Shown here: positions 1 to 11,152 of the stretch, piece after piece | Position numbering within the stretch: position 1 is the first letter of the stretch | How the letters are laid out: each line of letters opens with the position of its first letter | NCBI GenBank assembly: GCA_007570785.1 | Contig: ML661796.1 | Coordinates: 1,482,284-1,546,283 of the forward strand | Length of the DNA: 64,000 nt | Direction: 5' to 3' | Source of the DNA: Antilocapra americana | Lineage: Eukaryota; Chordata; Mammalia; Artiodactyla; Antilocapridae | The notes under the pieces: generated by a model | What the model saw: only the letters and a program-made list of their open reading frames with translations | Told to the model about the DNA's origin: nothing | Database searches by the model: none | Program-made: the position numbers and the translations under genes

Positions 1-472
1 TCCTGGCCAAAAAGTTGGATAAAGAAACAGCAAGCAAGTATCTGGAGGGGCATTTCTTATTGAGGTTAAGTGGCTCAACAAAAGGCCCTCTATTAAATCC
101 AAAGAGCTCCTCTTATGAAAGTATTTCCCATAAACTTTCAAAAAATCTGTTGTCTCTTTGGCCAACAAAATTAAGAATAATAAACAAATTTTAATAGACT
201 GACTGAATAGAATGATTCCTTATATGGAGAAAGTAATGTGTACTAACTTTTCATGGAAGAACTACATGAAATAATAATTTTACATAAAAAGATGATCTGC
301 TTTGCAACACACATTATTGGCTGTTATAGCAGCAGTAGTACTTTTATTCACAATGCCAGCATAAAATTACAAACCAAGACTTTCTTTGTGACTTAACTGG
401 TAACTGGACAATTAGAACGCATGGTAAACTTGGAAAACACTTTTCTGATGTTCATTCTTGCCATCTATCTGT
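1..472. other. Unassigned non-coding DNA
   Basis: AT-rich sequence with no open frame of note and no repeat family that I can recognise. It runs into the first assembly gap. Confidence 0.4.
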
Positions 473-572
473 NNNNNNNNNNNNNNNNNNNNNNNNNNNN
501 NNNNNNNNNNNNNNNNNNNNNNNNNNNNNNNNNNNNNNNNNNNNNNNNNNNNNNNNNNNNNNNNNNNNNNNN
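473..572. other. Assembly gap, 100 N
   Basis: Exactly 100 N. This is the usual placeholder for a gap of unknown size, so distances across it should not be trusted. Confidence 0.98.
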
Positions 573-1798
573 TGTACTGTCCCTTCCTTCAGGGCTCACT
601 TAATGATGTTATGAGGAAATTTTTTTCTGTTATGTGAATTAATAAGCACTATTCTAAGCCAGAACATATACTATCCCATTGTTGCAATATCATTTGCTTC
701 CCTGTTCTAGAAATGTCATTAAAGGCAACATAGGTCTTCTTCCAAGCTAATTAGGAAATCTAAATCTGAGTATTCATTTCATTGATGATATCTAGAAATA
801 GATTTTTAAAGATTTAGGAAGTCCTTTGGTACCATCCCTTGAAGGGATAGTGTAATAGAAATAATCATTCATAATGAAAATAATCATCATCAAAGTCATG
901 CTCCTTTGTTATTGAAAAGACAGCATATTCCAATACTTTGAACAATCTGGTTTAGGGAATCCAAGCCTCTTTCTCAGATCCCAAGGGTATTTTCTCTGAA
1001 CAGGAGTTCCTTACACACAAAGTATTTATGTTGGCATTTAAAGGGTGGTTTTAGCATATGCATCCTCTGGACAGGACTCAAGCTCATTTTCATGTAGTTA
1101 TACATGTAAATATTACAGTGTCTTTCCTACACAGAGAGGATATTGCCAACCCCAAATCACTCAGGCATGTTCTTAAAGATGTGCTCTTCATAATAGGGTA
1201 GGTTTCTACTATTTAACCTACATACCCTCCCTTTTTTTCTCCCTGTGATCAGTAGGCACTGGGCCAAGTAGCTTAAAAGAAGATTAAGTATCTGACCTTG
1301 GCCTTAGTGATATGATGCTTTGACTGAGCTAACTGCTTGGCCCAGTATACTCTGTCTCTGAAGAATTTCTGACAAGTTTTGGAATACAGAGAAAAGGAGA
1401 GAGGAATGGTTTAATTTGTCATTTGAAAGGTAAAGTTCTGAGATGTGGATTTGCATTTGGGAATGAGGGACATTTAGGACTCTAGCCCAGGAAAAAGGAA
1501 ATAAATACCTAATGTGCTCTGGCCAGGCTCACTTGATGTTTGCACTGGGATTTAAAGCTGAAATCCCAGGTAATAATGAACCTTTGTTTTCCTGCTTCGA
1601 CTTGTGTCTAGATCTCTCTCAGGGAACTTATGGAGAGAAAGGATGGCTAGACCAGGGTTTGTATAATTCATTTGGTTCTCTAACTTTATACCTTCATAAT
1701 GGTATCTCAATGCTAACACAACACTCTCTAATTGGAGCCAAAACTGTGGGCTGGAGAAAGCAAAATTGACTTAGCTTGAGAAATAGAAATATAATGCT
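573..1798. other. Unassigned non-coding DNA
   Basis: About 1.2 kb with no recognisable young retroposon. The longest frame (1512-1769, 85 codons) has no familiar motif and looks like a chance ORF. Confidence 0.4.
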
Positions 1799-2013
1799 TT
1801 AAAGACCCTGATGCTGGGAAAAACTGAAGGCAGGAGGAGAATGGGATGACAGAAGACGAGACTGGTTGGATGGCATCACCAACTCAATGGACATAAGTTT
1901 GAGCATGCTCCAGGAGATGGTGAAGGACAGGGAAGCCTGGCATGCTGCAGTCCATGGGGTCGCAGAGTCAGACACGACTGAGTGACTGAACAACAACAAC
2001 AATAGCAAAGTTC
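1799..2013 (+). mobile_element. BovB LINE, 3' end fragment
   Basis: The text from 'agaccctgatgctggga' through 'catggggtcgcagagtc' to 'gactgagtgactgaac' is the last about 200 bp of BovB in sense orientation. It ends in the (AAC)n-type tail 'aacaacaacaacaa'. 5'-truncated and non-coding; the antisense ORFs at 1799-2136 are shadows. I could not define a target-site duplication. Confidence 0.9.
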
Positions 2014-2057
2014 TTTTAGTGGTATACTATCATTTGTAGCCAGAATAAGATATATTA

Positions 2058-2079
2058 AATATATATATATATATATATG
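2058..2079. repeat. (AT)n microsatellite
   Basis: About ten perfect AT units after the BovB tail. Confidence 0.95.
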
Positions 2080-2089
2080 ATAATTCCTA

Positions 2090-2450
2090 AAGCAACTACT
2101 GAAATAAAACAAGACATTTGCTTTATAATAAGCCATAAAAAGGAGATAAGTGGAATTGTTAAAAATCCTCTATCCAAAAAAGGCAGAAAGAAGAACAAAG
2201 AACAGATGAGAACAGGAAAACTGATAACAAGATGGTAGATATAAATCAAGTCATATTAATAATTATATGAGACGTAAATAGTCTAAAATTACCTATTAAA
2301 AAGTAGTATTGTCAGACCAAAGCTATATAAAGATACATAAAGTAGATATAAAGCTACTTTTCATTGCCTCCAGGAGTCCCAGTTTAAGTATAAAGAAACA
2401 AACAGGTGAAAATAAAAGTAAAACAAATATGAGATATATGTGAAATAATA
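2090..2450 (+). mobile_element. Old L1, start of ORF2 (endonuclease region)
   Basis: Text such as 'acaagatggtagatataaatc' and 'gtttaagtataaagaaacaaacaggtgaaa' corresponds to the L1 ORF2 start and the endonuclease region after its conserved asparagine and glutamate motifs. Many substitutions, no open frame. It may belong to the same element as the L1 3' half at 2736 with the reverse transcriptase region lost, or be a separate copy. Confidence 0.6.
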
Positions 2451-2735
2451 ATAAAAAAAATGTATTGCTTTCTGCCCCTAGTTCCTGGCACAGAGTTTCT
2501 AAAACTCCTAAGTGATAAGAAGAGTGCTAAGGACATCTTTTGTTGTAATATTTGGTTTTTGACCCTGCTTCCTGACCCAGAGCTCCTAAACCCTTGGAAT
2601 TTCCTGGGTGATAAGAGTGATTTTGTTCTAATGAGGTTACTCTTGGTGGGCTCCTAGATAGTGGGACTTGTATGTGGAGAAGGATGGAGATTAATAGGAA
2701 GGGATTGGAAAGTAGACTATTTCTATTTTTCAGTT
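2451..2735. repeat. Imperfect two-copy internal repeat, family uncertain
   Basis: Two related segments, 2481-2526 and 2568-2619, share 'ttcctg', 'cagag', 'ctaaa' and 'gataagagtg' in the same order. The block resembles an ancient LTR-type repeat, but I cannot name the family. Confidence 0.45.
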
Positions 2736-2946
2736 ATAAGCCTTATACTATTATTTGAACTTTATTATTATAAAGCCACAGTAATGAAGACAGTGTGGTT
2801 CTGTCATAAATGTGAACATAGAGATCAATGGTACAGAACAGAGAGTTTAGAAGTAGACCCAGATATATATGCTCATTTGACATAGGTGCAAAAGGATTTT
2901 AACAGTAAAAGAGTAATCTTTTAAATAAATGATACTGGAAGAAATG

Positions 2947-3573
2947 AATCAGTTCAATTCAGTCGCTCAGTCATGTCCAACTCTTTGTGACCCCATGAAC
3001 CACAGCACGCCAGGCCTCCCTGTCCATCTCCAACTCCTGGAGTTTACCCAAACCCATGTCCATTAAGTTGGTGATGCCATCCAACCATCTCTCTGTCGTC
3101 CCCTTCTCCTCTTGCCTTCAATCTTTCCTAGCATCAGGGTCTTTTCCAATGAGTCAACTCTTCGCATCAGGTAGTCAAAATATTGGAGTTTCAGCTTCAA
3201 CGTCAGTCCTTCCAATGAACACCCAGGACCGATCTCCTTTAGGATGGACTGGTTGGATCTCCTTGAAGTCCAAGGGGCTCTCAAGAGTCTTCTCCAACAC
3301 CACAGTTCAAAAGCATGACTTCGTCGGTGCTCAGCTTTCTTTATAGTCCAACTCTCACATCCATACATGACTACTGGAAAAACTATAGCCTTGGCTAGAC
3401 GGATCTTTGTTGACAAAGTAACGTCTCTGCTTTTTTAACATGTTGTCTAGGTTGGTCATAACTTTCCTTCCAAAGAGTAAGCGTCTTTTAATTTCATGGC
3501 TGCAATCATCATCTGCAGTGATTTTGGAGCTCCCAAAGTTAAAGTCAGCCACTGTTTCCACTATTTCCCATCT
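2947..3573 (-). mobile_element. BovB LINE, 5'-truncated
   Basis: Reverse complement of the BovB 3' end (tail 'cagttcaattcagtcgctca' at the left). The minus frames at 3063-3416 and 3355-3636 encode the conserved C-terminal stretch (motifs YGCESWTIKKAEH, LWCWRRLLRAPW, QYFDYLMRRVDSLEKTL) broken by frameshifts. Flanked by a 9-bp duplication with one mismatch, gaagaaatg (2938-2946) and gaagaagtg (3574-3582). The L1 text reads through once the insert is removed. Confidence 0.92.
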
Positions 3574-3980
3574 GAAGAAGTGGATAGCCATATGCAAAAA
3601 AAAAAATTGATCCATACCCCAGGCCACATACAGCAACTAAATTAAAATGGATCATAAGCCCACATATGCTAATTAAAGCTATAAACCTTGGTGTCTTTGT
3701 GATCTGAAGTTAAGTCTAGATTTCTTTAATATCATACCAAAAGTGTGAGCAAAGAAGTATTTGATAAATTGTACTTCATCAAAATTAAGAGCTTGTGGTC
3801 TTTAAAAAACATTGTTAAGAAAATGAGAAGACAAGTCACAGATTAGGATAAAATATCTACAAATCACATAATCTGCTAAAATACTTATAACATAAATCCG
3901 TATTATATAAATATATAAAATTCATATTGCATAAATAATTCTCAAATGTCAATAATAAAGATACAAACAATCCAATTTTA

Positions 3981-4139
3981 TTTTATTGTAATACTTATTT
4001 ATTTGGCTGCACCAGGTCTTAGTTGCGGGGGATCTTTAGTTGTGACATGTGGGATCTAGTTCCCTGATCAGGGATTGAACCCAGTTCTGCTGCACTGGGA
4101 GTGCAGAGTTTTAGCCCCTGGACAATCAGGGAAGTTCCC
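3981..4139 (-). mobile_element. CHR-type tRNA-Glu SINE
   Basis: Minus-strand SINE: reverse complement of 'gggaacttccctgattgtcc...' with box-B-like 'gattgaaccc' and the 'atttatttggctgcacc' 3' body. Poly-T side at the left. Flanked by aaacaatccaatttta (3965-3980) and aaacaatcaaatttta (4140-4155), one mismatch in 16. See the finding on shared target use. Confidence 0.9.
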
Positions 4140-4155
4140 AAACAATCAAATTTTA

Positions 4156-4374
4156 TTTTTTTTATATATTTTTTTCTTTACATTATCATGTTGGTTTTGT
4201 CATACGTTGACATGAATCCGCCATGGGTATACATGTGTTCCTCTTCCAGAACCCCCCTCCCACCTCCCTCCTGATTCCATCCCTCTGGGTCATCCTGGTG
4301 CACCAGCCCTGAGCACCCTGTATCAAGCATCAAACTTGGGCTGGCAATTGATTTCACATATGATAATTTACACC
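4156..4374 (-). mobile_element. Ruminant L1 3' UTR fragment
   Basis: Reverse complement of the 3' UTR of the ruminant L1 that sits in full at 38.0-38.3 kb: 'gatgaatcc-gccatgggtatacatg', the polypyrimidine tract, 'gggtcatcctggtgcacca'. Left end is the poly-T of a minus-strand insertion. Identical 16-bp duplications at 4140-4155 and 4375-4390. Confidence 0.88.
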
Positions 4375-5235
4375 AAACAATCAAATTTTAATAAATGAGC
4401 AAAACATTTGAAAAGACATTTCACCAAAGAAGATATATGGATGTCAAATAAGCATAGGAAGGGTCAATATCAGTTAATAGAGACATACAAGTCAAAATCA
4501 CAATAAGATACCACCACACCTACTTCAATGTTTAAAATTCAAGTGACTGTGTTGATAAAGGCATAGAGTGACTGGAACCCTCATACATTGCTGATGGGAA
4601 TGTAAAATGTATAACTACATTGGAAACAGCTTGGAAGTTTCTTAAAATGTTAAACATGCACCTACTATACTACTTAATCATTTCACTATGAGGTGCTAAA
4701 CCAAGAGAAATGAAAGCATATGTTCACACCAAGACTGCTACAGGAATATTCATATCAGTTTTATTTGTAAGGAAAAAACAGGTAATTGGAATAAAACAAG
4801 AAATGACCCAAATATTCATTAAAAAGTGAAAGAATAAATAATAAATTGTGGTTTACCCATGTAATGGAATTCTTCTCAGCAAGAGAAAGGAACAAGCTAC
4901 TGATAAACACAATAATATGATTGAATCTCCCAATAATGATGCTGGGTGCAAGATGCCTGAGGAAACAAAATGTACTGTTTCATTCCATTTATATAAAATT
5001 CTGGAAAATGAAAATTAATTTCTCATGTCAAAAGGAGATCAGTGATTTTCTGGGGATGGGATAGGGTATGGAGAGGAGTGACAGGCAGAGATTATTATAA
5101 AGAAACACCAGCAAACTGTTTTGGACATGATTTAGCAACTAAGCAACAACAACAGTAAACTTTTGGGAGGTGATGGATGTGTTTGTTACATTTATGGTGT
5201 TAATGACTTGCCTGTTGTATTACATATTCCACAAC

Positions 5236-5639
5236 ATATAAAATGTGAATTTTGAGCATTGCTGTCCCTCATCATTTGTGGATGGTTCAGTCCCTCACCT
5301 CTTAAGTTGATTGCCTTCTAGGTATCCGGATAAAGTTTGAGAGAGATTCCCTAGAGCTTCTGAAGCTCTCTTTCCATGTAGCTCTCTCATCCCTGGGGTT
5401 CTCCCCTCTGATCCTTAGACACCCTGGTCTCTCTGTACTCCCAGTTTTATGTCCTCAACTCAGGACAACCACCAGACTCTACCTAGGTTCCCCTTCTTTG
5501 CTCCCAGGACTACAAAGTTTATTCAGGTAGTAAGCTATGGTAGTCCTAGGGTTCACCTTGTTTACTACTCTGGTTGCTGTTTTTTGTTGCCTGATGTTCA
5601 GTGTCTTGAAAACCACTGTATCACATATATTTTTCTTTT
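5236..5639. other. Unassigned non-coding DNA
   Basis: Pyrimidine-rich 400 bp between two L1s. The frame at 5449-5643 has no familiar domain. Possibly an eroded repeat, but I cannot place it. Confidence 0.4.
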
Positions 5640-6546
5640 TTAAATGGTTAATTATGGTCAAATTATACATAACATGTAATTTACCATCTTAACAATTTTG
5701 AGTATATAATTCCATAGTGTTAAATGTGTTTACAATGTCATGGAAACAATCTTGAGAACTTTCATCTCGCAAAACTGAAACTATGCCCCTTCAATAACTC
5801 CCCATTCTCTGCTACTCTCTTTCTGACTTTATGAATTTTAGTCTTTTATTGTCAGTATTTGTCCTTCTGTGACTGGCATATTTTGTTTAGCATAATATCC
5901 TCAAGGTTATTCCAGGTGACAGCATGTGTCAGAATTTCCTCCTTTTAAGGCTAAGTAATACTCCATTGTTTGAATAGACCACATTTTGCTGATTCACTCA
6001 TCTGTTGATGGATACTTGAGTTGCCTTTACTTTTTGGCTTGTTGTGAATAATGCTGCTATGAACATGGGTGTACACACAGCTCTTAGAGACCCTGCTTGC
6101 AATTCTTTTGGTTATATATCCAGAAGTGGAATTCTAGATCATATGGTAATTCTATTTTTAATTTTTTGAGGAACCACATACTGTTTTTCATAGTGACTCA
6201 ACATTTTATACTCCCATCAAGAGTGCATGAGGGTGCCAATTTGTCTACATCCTTGATGACACTTGTCATTTTCTGTTTTTTGATAGTAGGGTGGGTATGA
6301 GGTGGTATTTTATTATGGTTTTGATTTAAATTTCCCTTACTAATTGGTGATGTTCATGTGCTTGTTGGCCATTTGCATGTCTTCTTTGGAAAAATGTCTA
6401 TTCAAGTCCTTTGCCTATTTTAAAATTGTTATTTTTTGTTATTGAGTTGTAAGGGTTTTTTATATAACATCTTATTCAGATATATGATTTGCAAATATTT
6501 TCTCACATTGAGTAGATTGCCTTATGGTTCATATATTTCATAAGTC
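5640..6546 (-). mobile_element. Old L1 (L1M type), ORF2 3' end and 3' UTR
   Basis: Reverse complement of the L1 3' region: 'aatggttaattatggtcaaa', 'taatactccattgtttgaat', 'gttgtgaataatgctgctat', 'tggccatttgcatgtcttct', 'tgcaaatattttctcac'. Highly diverged, no coding capacity. Confidence 0.85.
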
Positions 6547-6599
6547 TCTTAGTTGTTTCAGGACAGAGGGTAAATTTTTGATCTCTGTTACTCTATCAT

Positions 6600-8010
6600 G
6601 GCTGGAAACACAAGATTTCCTTTTGTCTTGAAACTGCCACTCCATAAAAACTACCCTTTCATGGTCACCAGTGACTTCCACATTGTCAAATCCAACAGTC
6701 AATCTTAGCCTTCATCTTACTTGACCTAAAGCAATATTTGAGTCAGCTGATCACCCCTTCTTCCTTAAGTATGTTCTTTTCATTGCTTCCAATATACTAC
6801 CTTCTCTTGGTTTTCCTACTCACTCGGTGACCCCTCCTATTTCAGGTGCCTCTTCAATTTCCTTGCTTGCCTCTTCTCATCTCTCCAACTTCTTAACATT
6901 GAAAGTCCCTAGGCTCTCAATCCTTGGAACTTTTCACTCTATATATTCTTTCCCCTGAGGATCTCATTCAGTTGTGTGAGTTTAAATAACACATGAATAC
7001 TGAAACTCACAGATTTACTTCTTGGCCTGGACCTTCTGAATTCTACATTCCTGTAACTAGCTACCAATTCAGTACCTCTATTTAGATATTGTGCTTGGCA
7101 GAATAATGCACCTCCCCCTACTCCACTGCCCAAGATGTCAACTTCCTAGTACACTGAACCTATGAATATGTATCACTGATGTGGCAAAAGGGATTTGCAG
7201 ATGTGATTAAGTCATGCTTCCTGAGAAGCAGATATTATCCTAGATTATCCAGGTGGGCCCAATGTAGTCACAAATGTGCTTTTAAGTAAAGGAGAGTAGG
7301 GAAGGAGATGTGATGATGGAAGCAGATGTCAGAGTCAGATAGAGATTTGAAGATGCTATGCCGCTAGCTTTGAAAGTTGAGGAGGGGACCACAAGCAAAA
7401 TACAGGTGACCTCTAGAAGATGAAAGAGGCAAGGAAACAGATTCTCTCTGAGAGGGTACAGACAGAAACATAGGCCTGCTGATTCCTTGATTTTAGTCCA
7501 GTGAAATCCATTTCGAACTTCTGGCTTCCAAAACTGTAAGATAACAAATTTACTCGGTTTATGCCACTAAGTTGTCATTTGTCTCTAGTAGAAATAGGAA
7601 ACAAACACAGGCATCTAGCCAGCACTTCACACATAATGGGAACAAAACTATTTTCTTGATCTTCTGCCTAAACCCAGACCTCTTCTGGACTCTATAGCCA
7701 TATACAATTTCCTGCCCATCTATTCAACAAATCCATTTGAATGTCTACTAAGTATCTCAAACTTATCCTAAGTTTGATATTGTAATTCTCATCCATCCTT
7801 AAATCCTGCTCCTTTTACATTCTTCCCAACCTTAGTGAAAGTAAAAAACCTCCACACTGCTTATGTATCCTCTTTTTCTTCTCATGTCTGACATCTAATC
7901 ATTTGCAAATAATGTTACCTTTATCTTCAAAATATATCCAGAACATGACCAATTTTTCACCTCCATCTCTTCTACTCAGCTCTCTGCCACTATCATTTCT
8001 CTGTTTCATT
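6600..8010 (+). mobile_element. L2 LINE, reverse transcriptase region, split by an LTR
   Basis: CR1-clade L2 text: 'ggtcaccagtgacttccaca', 'cttacttgacctaaagcaata', 'gtccctaggctctcaatcctt', 'cttcaaaatatatccagaac'. These correspond to the L2 RT motifs LDL-AF-TVDH and GVPQGSVLGP, now degenerate. Interrupted by the MaLR LTR at 7092-7609. The stretch after the LTR seems to repeat text already passed (see findings). Confidence 0.8.
7092..7609 (+). mobile_element. MaLR-type solo LTR (MLT1-like)
   Basis: Starts TG and ends CA. Contains 'ggcaaaagggatttgcagatgtgattaa', 'gattatccaggtgggccca', 'gaaatccatttcgaacttctgg' and 'gccactaagttgtcatttgt', the layout of an old MaLR LTR with its polyadenylation-side 'aagataacaaatt'. 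No internal region; no duplication readable. The exact subfamily is uncertain. Confidence 0.75.
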
Positions 8011-9230
8011 AAAAAATGAGATATAATTCACATATCATAAAATTCCCCCTTTAAAGGGTACCATTCAGTGATTTTAGTATATTTGTGAAAGTATGCCACC
8101 ACTTCCACCACAATCTAATTCTGGAACATTTTCCTCACCCCAAAAAGAAATCAATTGTACCAATTAGCAGTACTGATTTTCACCTACTGCTAGCCCTAAG
8201 CAGTTGCTAAATCTACTTTCTGTGTTTCCATTTCTATAAATTTGTTATTTCGATAATTTTATATAATAGAATCACATGGTGTTTAACCTTTGGGCAATGG
8301 CTTGTTTCACTCAGCATAATTCTCTGAAGATTCATTCAAGTTACGGCATGCACTAATAATTCATTCCTTTTTATTGCTGAGTAGTATTTCATGGTTTAGT
8401 TGTACCATAATATGTTTTTGGAAGGACATCTAGGCTGTTTCCAATTTGAGGTTAATATGAATAAATCTGCTATGAACAATTGTTTTCAGATTTTTGTGTG
8501 AACATGTTATTTCTCTGTGTAAGCTTCTAACTAAGAGTATAATTTGTAGGTAACATGGTGAGCCATATCATATGTTTAGTTTTATAAGTAACTATCAAAC
8601 TTTTCCAGAGCAACTTACCAATTTCCATCCCCATCAGCAATGTGTGAGTGATCTAGTTTCTCTGTATTCTCACCAACATTTGGTATTGTCAAGATTTTTT
8701 ATTTTAGTCATTCTGATAGATACATTGTAATATCTTATTGGAGTCTTAATTTGTATTTCCCTAATGGCTAGTGATGTTGAACATCTTTTCTTGTGCTTAT
8801 TTGACATCTGAATATCTTCTTTGATGAAATGTCTGCTCATGTGGGAAGCCTGGGTTCGATCCCTGGGTTGGGCTACTCACTCCAGTATTCCCGCCTAAAG
8901 AATTCCATGGACTGTATAGTCCATGGGGTCGCAAAGAGTTGGACACGACTGAGTGACTTTCACTTTCACTTCTGCTCATGTATTTAGTTGACTTTCTATT
9001 TAAATTTTTTTAAAAAACATTGACTATTGAGATTTCTTTATGTATTCTAAACACTAGTCCTTTGTGCAGATATGTGATTTGCAAATATTTTCTCCTTTCC
9101 TTTTTAGCCTGTCTTTTCATCCTCTTACCAGGGTGGGTCATTTGCAGAGCAAACTTAAAACTTTGATGAGGTCCAATTTATAAGTTTTCCTTTTATGGGA
9201 TATGCTTTTTGACTTTATTTTGTTGCATAC
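8011..9230 (-). mobile_element. Old L1 (L1M type), 3' region, split by Bov-tA
   Basis: Reverse complement of L1 3' UTR and ORF2 end: 'atataattcacatatcataaaattc', 'tgagtagtatttcatggttt', 'ctgctatgaacaattg', 'ccctaatggctagtgatgtt', 'tgcaaatattttctcc'. Interrupted by a SINE at 8843-8970. Confidence 0.85.
8843..8970 (+). mobile_element. Bov-tA SINE, 5'-truncated
   Basis: Begins inside the tRNA-derived part at 'gggttcgatccctgggttgg' (box B intact), followed by the BovB-derived body ending 'gacacgactgagtgactttcac'. Perfect 11-bp duplication tctgctcatgt at 8832-8842 and 8971-8981. Confidence 0.95.
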
Positions 9231-9284
9231 TTACTAATGGGAAAGCATGGTACTCAACTCAATATATATAAGTAAATATATAAC

Positions 9285-9472
9285 ATTTATCAAATCCTCA
9301 CAATAATCTTATAAGCCAAGTGCTATCCTTATTATTTTTATAGATAAAAAAATCTATGGATCATAGAAGTTTATTTCCCAGCTTTACACAGCCAGTAACT
9401 ATCAGGGTTTGGACTCAAACCTTGGCTCTCTTGATTCTAAAGCCTGTACTAACCACTACACTAGGTAAGATA
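9285..9472 (-). mobile_element. MIR SINE
   Basis: Reverse complement of MIR: 'aatcctcacaataatcttataa', 'attatttttatagataaa', 'agctttacacagccagtaact', 'tttggactcaaaccttggctct'. Confidence 0.8.
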
Positions 9473-9580
9473 ACCACAGAACAGATTTTGGAAACTTATC
9501 TTCAGGGAAGATATAAAGTAAGACTTAGTCCTTTCATATATACATATAGACATCTCCTTTTATATATACATACAGATATC

Positions 9581-9720
9581 CTGGAGAAGGGAATGGAAAC
9601 CCACTTCGGTATTCTTGCCTGGAGAATTCCATGGACAGAGGAGAGCCTGGTGGGCTACAGTCCATGGGGTTGCAAAGAGTCAGACAAGACTGAGCAACTT
9701 TCACTCACTCACTCACTCAT
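9581..9720 (+). mobile_element. Bov-tA SINE, 5'-truncated
   Basis: BovB-derived body only ('ctggagaagggaatggaaac' to 'cagacaagactgagcaactttc') followed by a (ACTC)n tail 'actcactcactcact'. A 7-bp duplication agatatc at 9574-9580 and 9721-9727. Confidence 0.88.
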
Positions 9721-9808
9721 AGATATCTCTCCATGAGAGTCACTCAGTGACTTTTGGAGGTGGAAGTGGCTTAGAAATAATCTAGGCTTGTCTGAAGAAT
9801 ATATCTTA

Positions 9809-9915
9809 GGGACTTCCCTGGTGGTCCAGTGGTTAAGACTCCATACTTCCTCTGCAGAAAGCATGGGTTCCATCCCTGGTGGGAGAATTTCTACGTGTAG
9901 TGGCCAAAAAAAAGT
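9809..9915 (+). mobile_element. CHR-type tRNA-Glu SINE
   Basis: 'gggacttccctggtggtcca', 'gtggttaagactcc', box-B-like 'gggttccatccc', A-rich tail 'ggccaaaaaaaag'. Short form. Confidence 0.88.
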
Positions 9916-10034
9916 AACAATACATTTATTCTATTTTAGAGGGTAACCCATGTGTGGCCTTTTCTGTTGCCACAGATTCAGAATTTGGCATTCAAAGAAA
10001 ATAAAATTAGGTTTGGGGGTATTGGTTATGAAAA

Positions 10035-10255
10035 CAATCACCATTCTAATAAAAATAATTAACATTTAGTAAATGCTTTCTATGTGCCAGGAACTGCTTG
10101 ACACTTTAAAATACATCATATCATCTAATATATGTATTAGATTAGTACACATATGAAGGAACTGAGGTTTAGTGGTATAGTCATGTAGCACATAAGTGGC
10201 AGAACCAGAACTGAAACTCAGGTCTATCTGACTCCAAACTCATGCCTGTAATATA
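10035..10255 (-). mobile_element. MIR SINE
   Basis: Reverse complement of MIR: 'ctttctatgtgccaggaact', 'gaaggaactgaggtttagtg', 'cataagtggcagaaccagaact', 'gtctgactccaaactcatgcc'. Confidence 0.8.
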
Positions 10256-10679
10256 CTATACTTCCAAACACATAAGGTCCCAATGGCCCATGGATAGACC
10301 ATTAGAAGGAAATCTCTTCTATATTTCCTCTTTAGAATTTAAAAAGCTATTTAATCCAATATGCTACTGCACAAAATCTCAGGTTGATGGGTGGGGTTGG
10401 GAAGAAGGAAGAAGGGTAGTAGAAGAGAGGCTTCTTTCTGAAGAATCTATAAACAAGCAAAGGAGGGAAGACACCATTAGAGTGTTGTCTTAATGTTCAC
10501 CCATATGATGGAAACTGTTAGAAAAAATCCCTAGAACCTAGACAGCAATGTTCCTAGAGTTATGAGGGAAAGCCTCAGACAGAAGGCCAAAGAATAAAGA
10601 TCATACCTTAAGGTTGGACCTGTTTTTTCCTTATCTCTTCTTTTCCCAATCCTTATCATAATACTGCTTATATAATGTA
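10256..10679. other. Unassigned non-coding DNA
   Basis: No repeat or gene recognised. The frame at 10242-10493 is a chance ORF without motif. Confidence 0.4.
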
Positions 10680-10920
10680 CCGTCTGTTACTGTCTAGTGA
10701 AATGGGGTATAATGACAGACCAGGAGGGGAGAATGCAAAAGTATGAAGTTGGGGATTTATAAGTAGGTAGCAGGAGTAGAGAAGGGAGACTTACAGGATT
10801 GTAGCAGAGGGTTTAGGTTGGATAATGGTAGTATATATGTTTGGATAGGAGAGATGGTATCAATTGGGCAAGGGCCTTTAATGCCAGTAGGAAGACAGCA
10901 CTCTTCATTATAATCAATAG
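10680..10920 (-). mobile_element. L2 LINE fragment
   Basis: 'gggcaagggcctttaatgcc' and 'acagcactcttcattataatc' read as antisense L2 near its 3' third. Strongly diverged; truncated or interrupted by the BovB at 10921. Confidence 0.5.
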
Positions 10921-11062
10921 AACTTGTTGTTCAGCTGCTAAGTCGTGTCCAACTCTGTGATCCCAAGGACTGCAGCATGCCAGGCTCCTCTGTCCTTCAC
11001 TATCTCCCAGAGTTTGCTCAAATTCATGTCCATTGAATCGGTGATGCCATCCAACCATCTGG
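10921..11062 (-). mobile_element. BovB LINE, short 3' end
   Basis: About 140 bp of antisense BovB 3' end ('ttgttgttcagctgctaagtcgtgtcc' to 'gtgatgccatccaaccatct'). Confidence 0.9.
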
Positions 11063-11085
11063 ATTGTGGCTAACTTGCACTGTAC

Positions 11086-11152
11086 AAACACACACACATG
11101 CACATATATACATCTGTATATGTATACATATATATGTATACACACTCACTCT
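11086..11152. repeat. Compound (CA)n/(TA)n microsatellite
   Basis: Alternating CA and TATA tracts ending 'tatgtatacacactcactc'. Directly abuts the BovB fragment's 5' side. Confidence 0.9.

Larger units (their letters stand above)
2736..5235 (+). mobile_element. Old L1 (L1M type), ORF2 3' half and 3' UTR, interrupted three times
   Basis: The ORF2 C-terminal text is recognisable ('ataaagccacagtaatgaag', 'gatcaatggtacagaacaga', 'gaaaagacatttcaccaaag', 'ctcatacattgctgatggga') and leads into the L1 3' UTR ('cttttgggaggtgatggatg'). It has no usable frame. It hosts a BovB (2947-3573), a CHR SINE (3981-4139) and a ruminant L1 tail (4156-4374). A short SINE-like tail ('gatttagcaactaagcaacaacaaca') lies at 5133-5155. 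Confidence 0.85.

Noticed and set aside
7092..7609. Endogenous retrovirus provirus (also 19380, 28282, 29168, 47247)
   Set aside because: Only solo MaLR-type LTRs are present. No gag, pol or env text was seen between or beside them.
8843..8970. Functional tRNA-Glu gene within the SINEs
   Set aside because: Box-B-like words sit in SINE heads with mutated or truncated cloverleaf arms and SINE bodies attached.
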